DNA of 5,824 nucleotides from Acidobacteriota bacterium (GTDB lineage: Bacteria > Acidobacteriota > Thermoanaerobaculia > Gp7-AA8): NCBI GenBank assembly GCA_003222375.1, contig QHVX01000006.1:24133-29956 (forward strand), read 5' to 3'. Below the pieces are notes generated by a model. The model was given only the letters and a program-made list of their open reading frames with translations, was not told the DNA's origin and did no database searches. Positions 5,341 to 5,824 of the stretch are shown here, piece after piece (positions within the stretch are counted from its first letter, which is position 1; each line of letters opens with the position of its first letter). The position numbers were made by a program, and so were the translations under genes.

Positions 5341-5824
5341 CGGTGACGGAGCTGAACGTCATCGCGGCGCTCGCGATCATCGGACTCAGAAGCAGTCCGA
5401 AAAATGGATAGAGCACGCCGGCCGCGATCGGGACGCCCAGGATGTTGTAGATGAAAGCGAAGAAGAGATTTTGCTTGATGTTGCGCATCATCGCCTCGCT
5501 CAGATTGCGTGCGCGCACGATGCCGCGCAGATCGCCTTTGACGAGCGTGATGTGGGCGCTCTCGATCGCAACGTCGGTGCCCGTGCCCATCGCGATGCCG
5601 ACGTCCGCGCGCGCGAGCGCCGGCGCGTCGTTGATCCCGTCGCCGGCCATCGCCACGCGATGACGCTGCTCCTGCAGTTTGCGAACGACTTCTTCTTTCC
5701 GTTCCGGCAGCACTTCCGCTTCGACGTGATCGATGCCGAGCTGCTGCGCGACCGCTTCCGCGTTTGCCCGCGAATCGCCGGTCACCATCGCGACCGTGAT
5801 TCCTTTCGCGCGCAGCGCCCGCAA
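5300..5824 (-). CDS. copA: Copper-type P1B ATPase, C-terminal part (partial, runs off the right edge)
   Basis: The last 174 codons of a P-type ATPase; the frame is open at the right edge, so the true start lies outside. Visible in order are the P-domain TGDSRANAEAVA (15-26), the lysine-containing stretch before it, GDGINDAPALARADVGIAMG (61-80) with the Mg-binding aspartates, and TDVAIESA (83-90). Two final membrane helices follow (about 117-140 and 143-166). The helices carry the metal-site pattern of Cu(I) pumps: YN at 126-127 and MTFSS at 155-159. The CPC motif, phosphorylated DKTG aspartate and any N-terminal metal-binding domains would be off the window. The enzyme would export Cu(I) across the inner membrane using ATP. 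No copper-responsive regulator is in view. The stop overlaps the convergent DUF1206 remnant by 41 bp. Silver transport is a possible alternative. Confidence 0.88.
   Translation of the reverse strand: MRALRAKGITVAMVTGDSRANAEAVAQQLGIDHVEAEVLPERKEEVVRKLQEQRHRVAMAGDGINDAPALARADVGIAMGTGTDVAIESAHITLVKGDLRGIVRARNLSEAMMRNIKQNLFFAFIYNILGVPIAAGVLYPFFGLLLSPMIASAAMTFSSVTVIANALRLRRARL

Noticed and set aside
1..5824. A defence island, biosynthetic cluster or mobile element
   Set aside because: No integrase, transposase, nuclease, methylase, carrier protein, terminal repeats or tRNA is visible, and the genes belong to separate housekeeping or envelope functions.

Overview
The window is a compact, high-GC piece of bacterial chromosome. 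It is almost entirely coding, with gaps of only 4 to 48 bases or short overlaps between neighbours. I see no phage, transposon, CRISPR or RNA gene. The gene mix is a secreted prolyl-oligopeptidase-like S9 peptidase, a malonyl-CoA-synthetase-like ligase, a soluble GspG-like domain on an exported DUF2059 protein, tandem secreted CAP proteins and a copper P-type ATPase. Together with many CGATCG words and rare Shine-Dalgarno sites, this suggests a soil or sediment Gram-negative, most plausibly Acidobacteriota or a neighbouring phylum. That placement is an inference, not proven by the sequence.

Layout, left to right. Bases 1-1095 (minus) hold the N-terminal 365 codons of an exported S9A peptidase; its catalytic domain lies beyond the left edge. 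Divergent from it, with 22 bp between start codons, is a probable malonyl-CoA synthetase (1118-2467, plus). Four bases later comes a 251-residue exported protein combining a DUF2059-like region with a GspG-like pseudopilin core (2472-3227, plus). Its 3' end overlaps by 16 bp the convergent end of a tandem pair of secreted CAP/SCP-domain proteins (4189-3704, then 3679-3212, both minus). The pair are close paralogues, about two thirds identical by hand alignment. A 48-bp divergent gap separates the pair from a TANGO2/NRDE-family protein (4238-4909, plus). Next is a DUF1206-family membrane gene that looks broken: its two recognisable parts lie in different reading frames and the front is missing (about 4935-5340, plus). 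Its end overlaps by 41 bp the C-terminal part of a copper-type P1B ATPase running in from the right edge (5300-5824, minus).

No single pathway links these genes. Two short transcription units are likely: the ligase with the DUF2059-GspG gene, and the two CAP genes. Four of the products carry signal peptides (S9 peptidase, DUF2059-GspG protein, both CAP proteins), so the common theme is cell-envelope or secreted proteins. I did not find a convincing new multi-gene system. The most unusual items are the DUF2059-GspG fusion, the frameshifted DUF1206 gene, the CAP duplication and the over-represented GCGATCGC palindrome.
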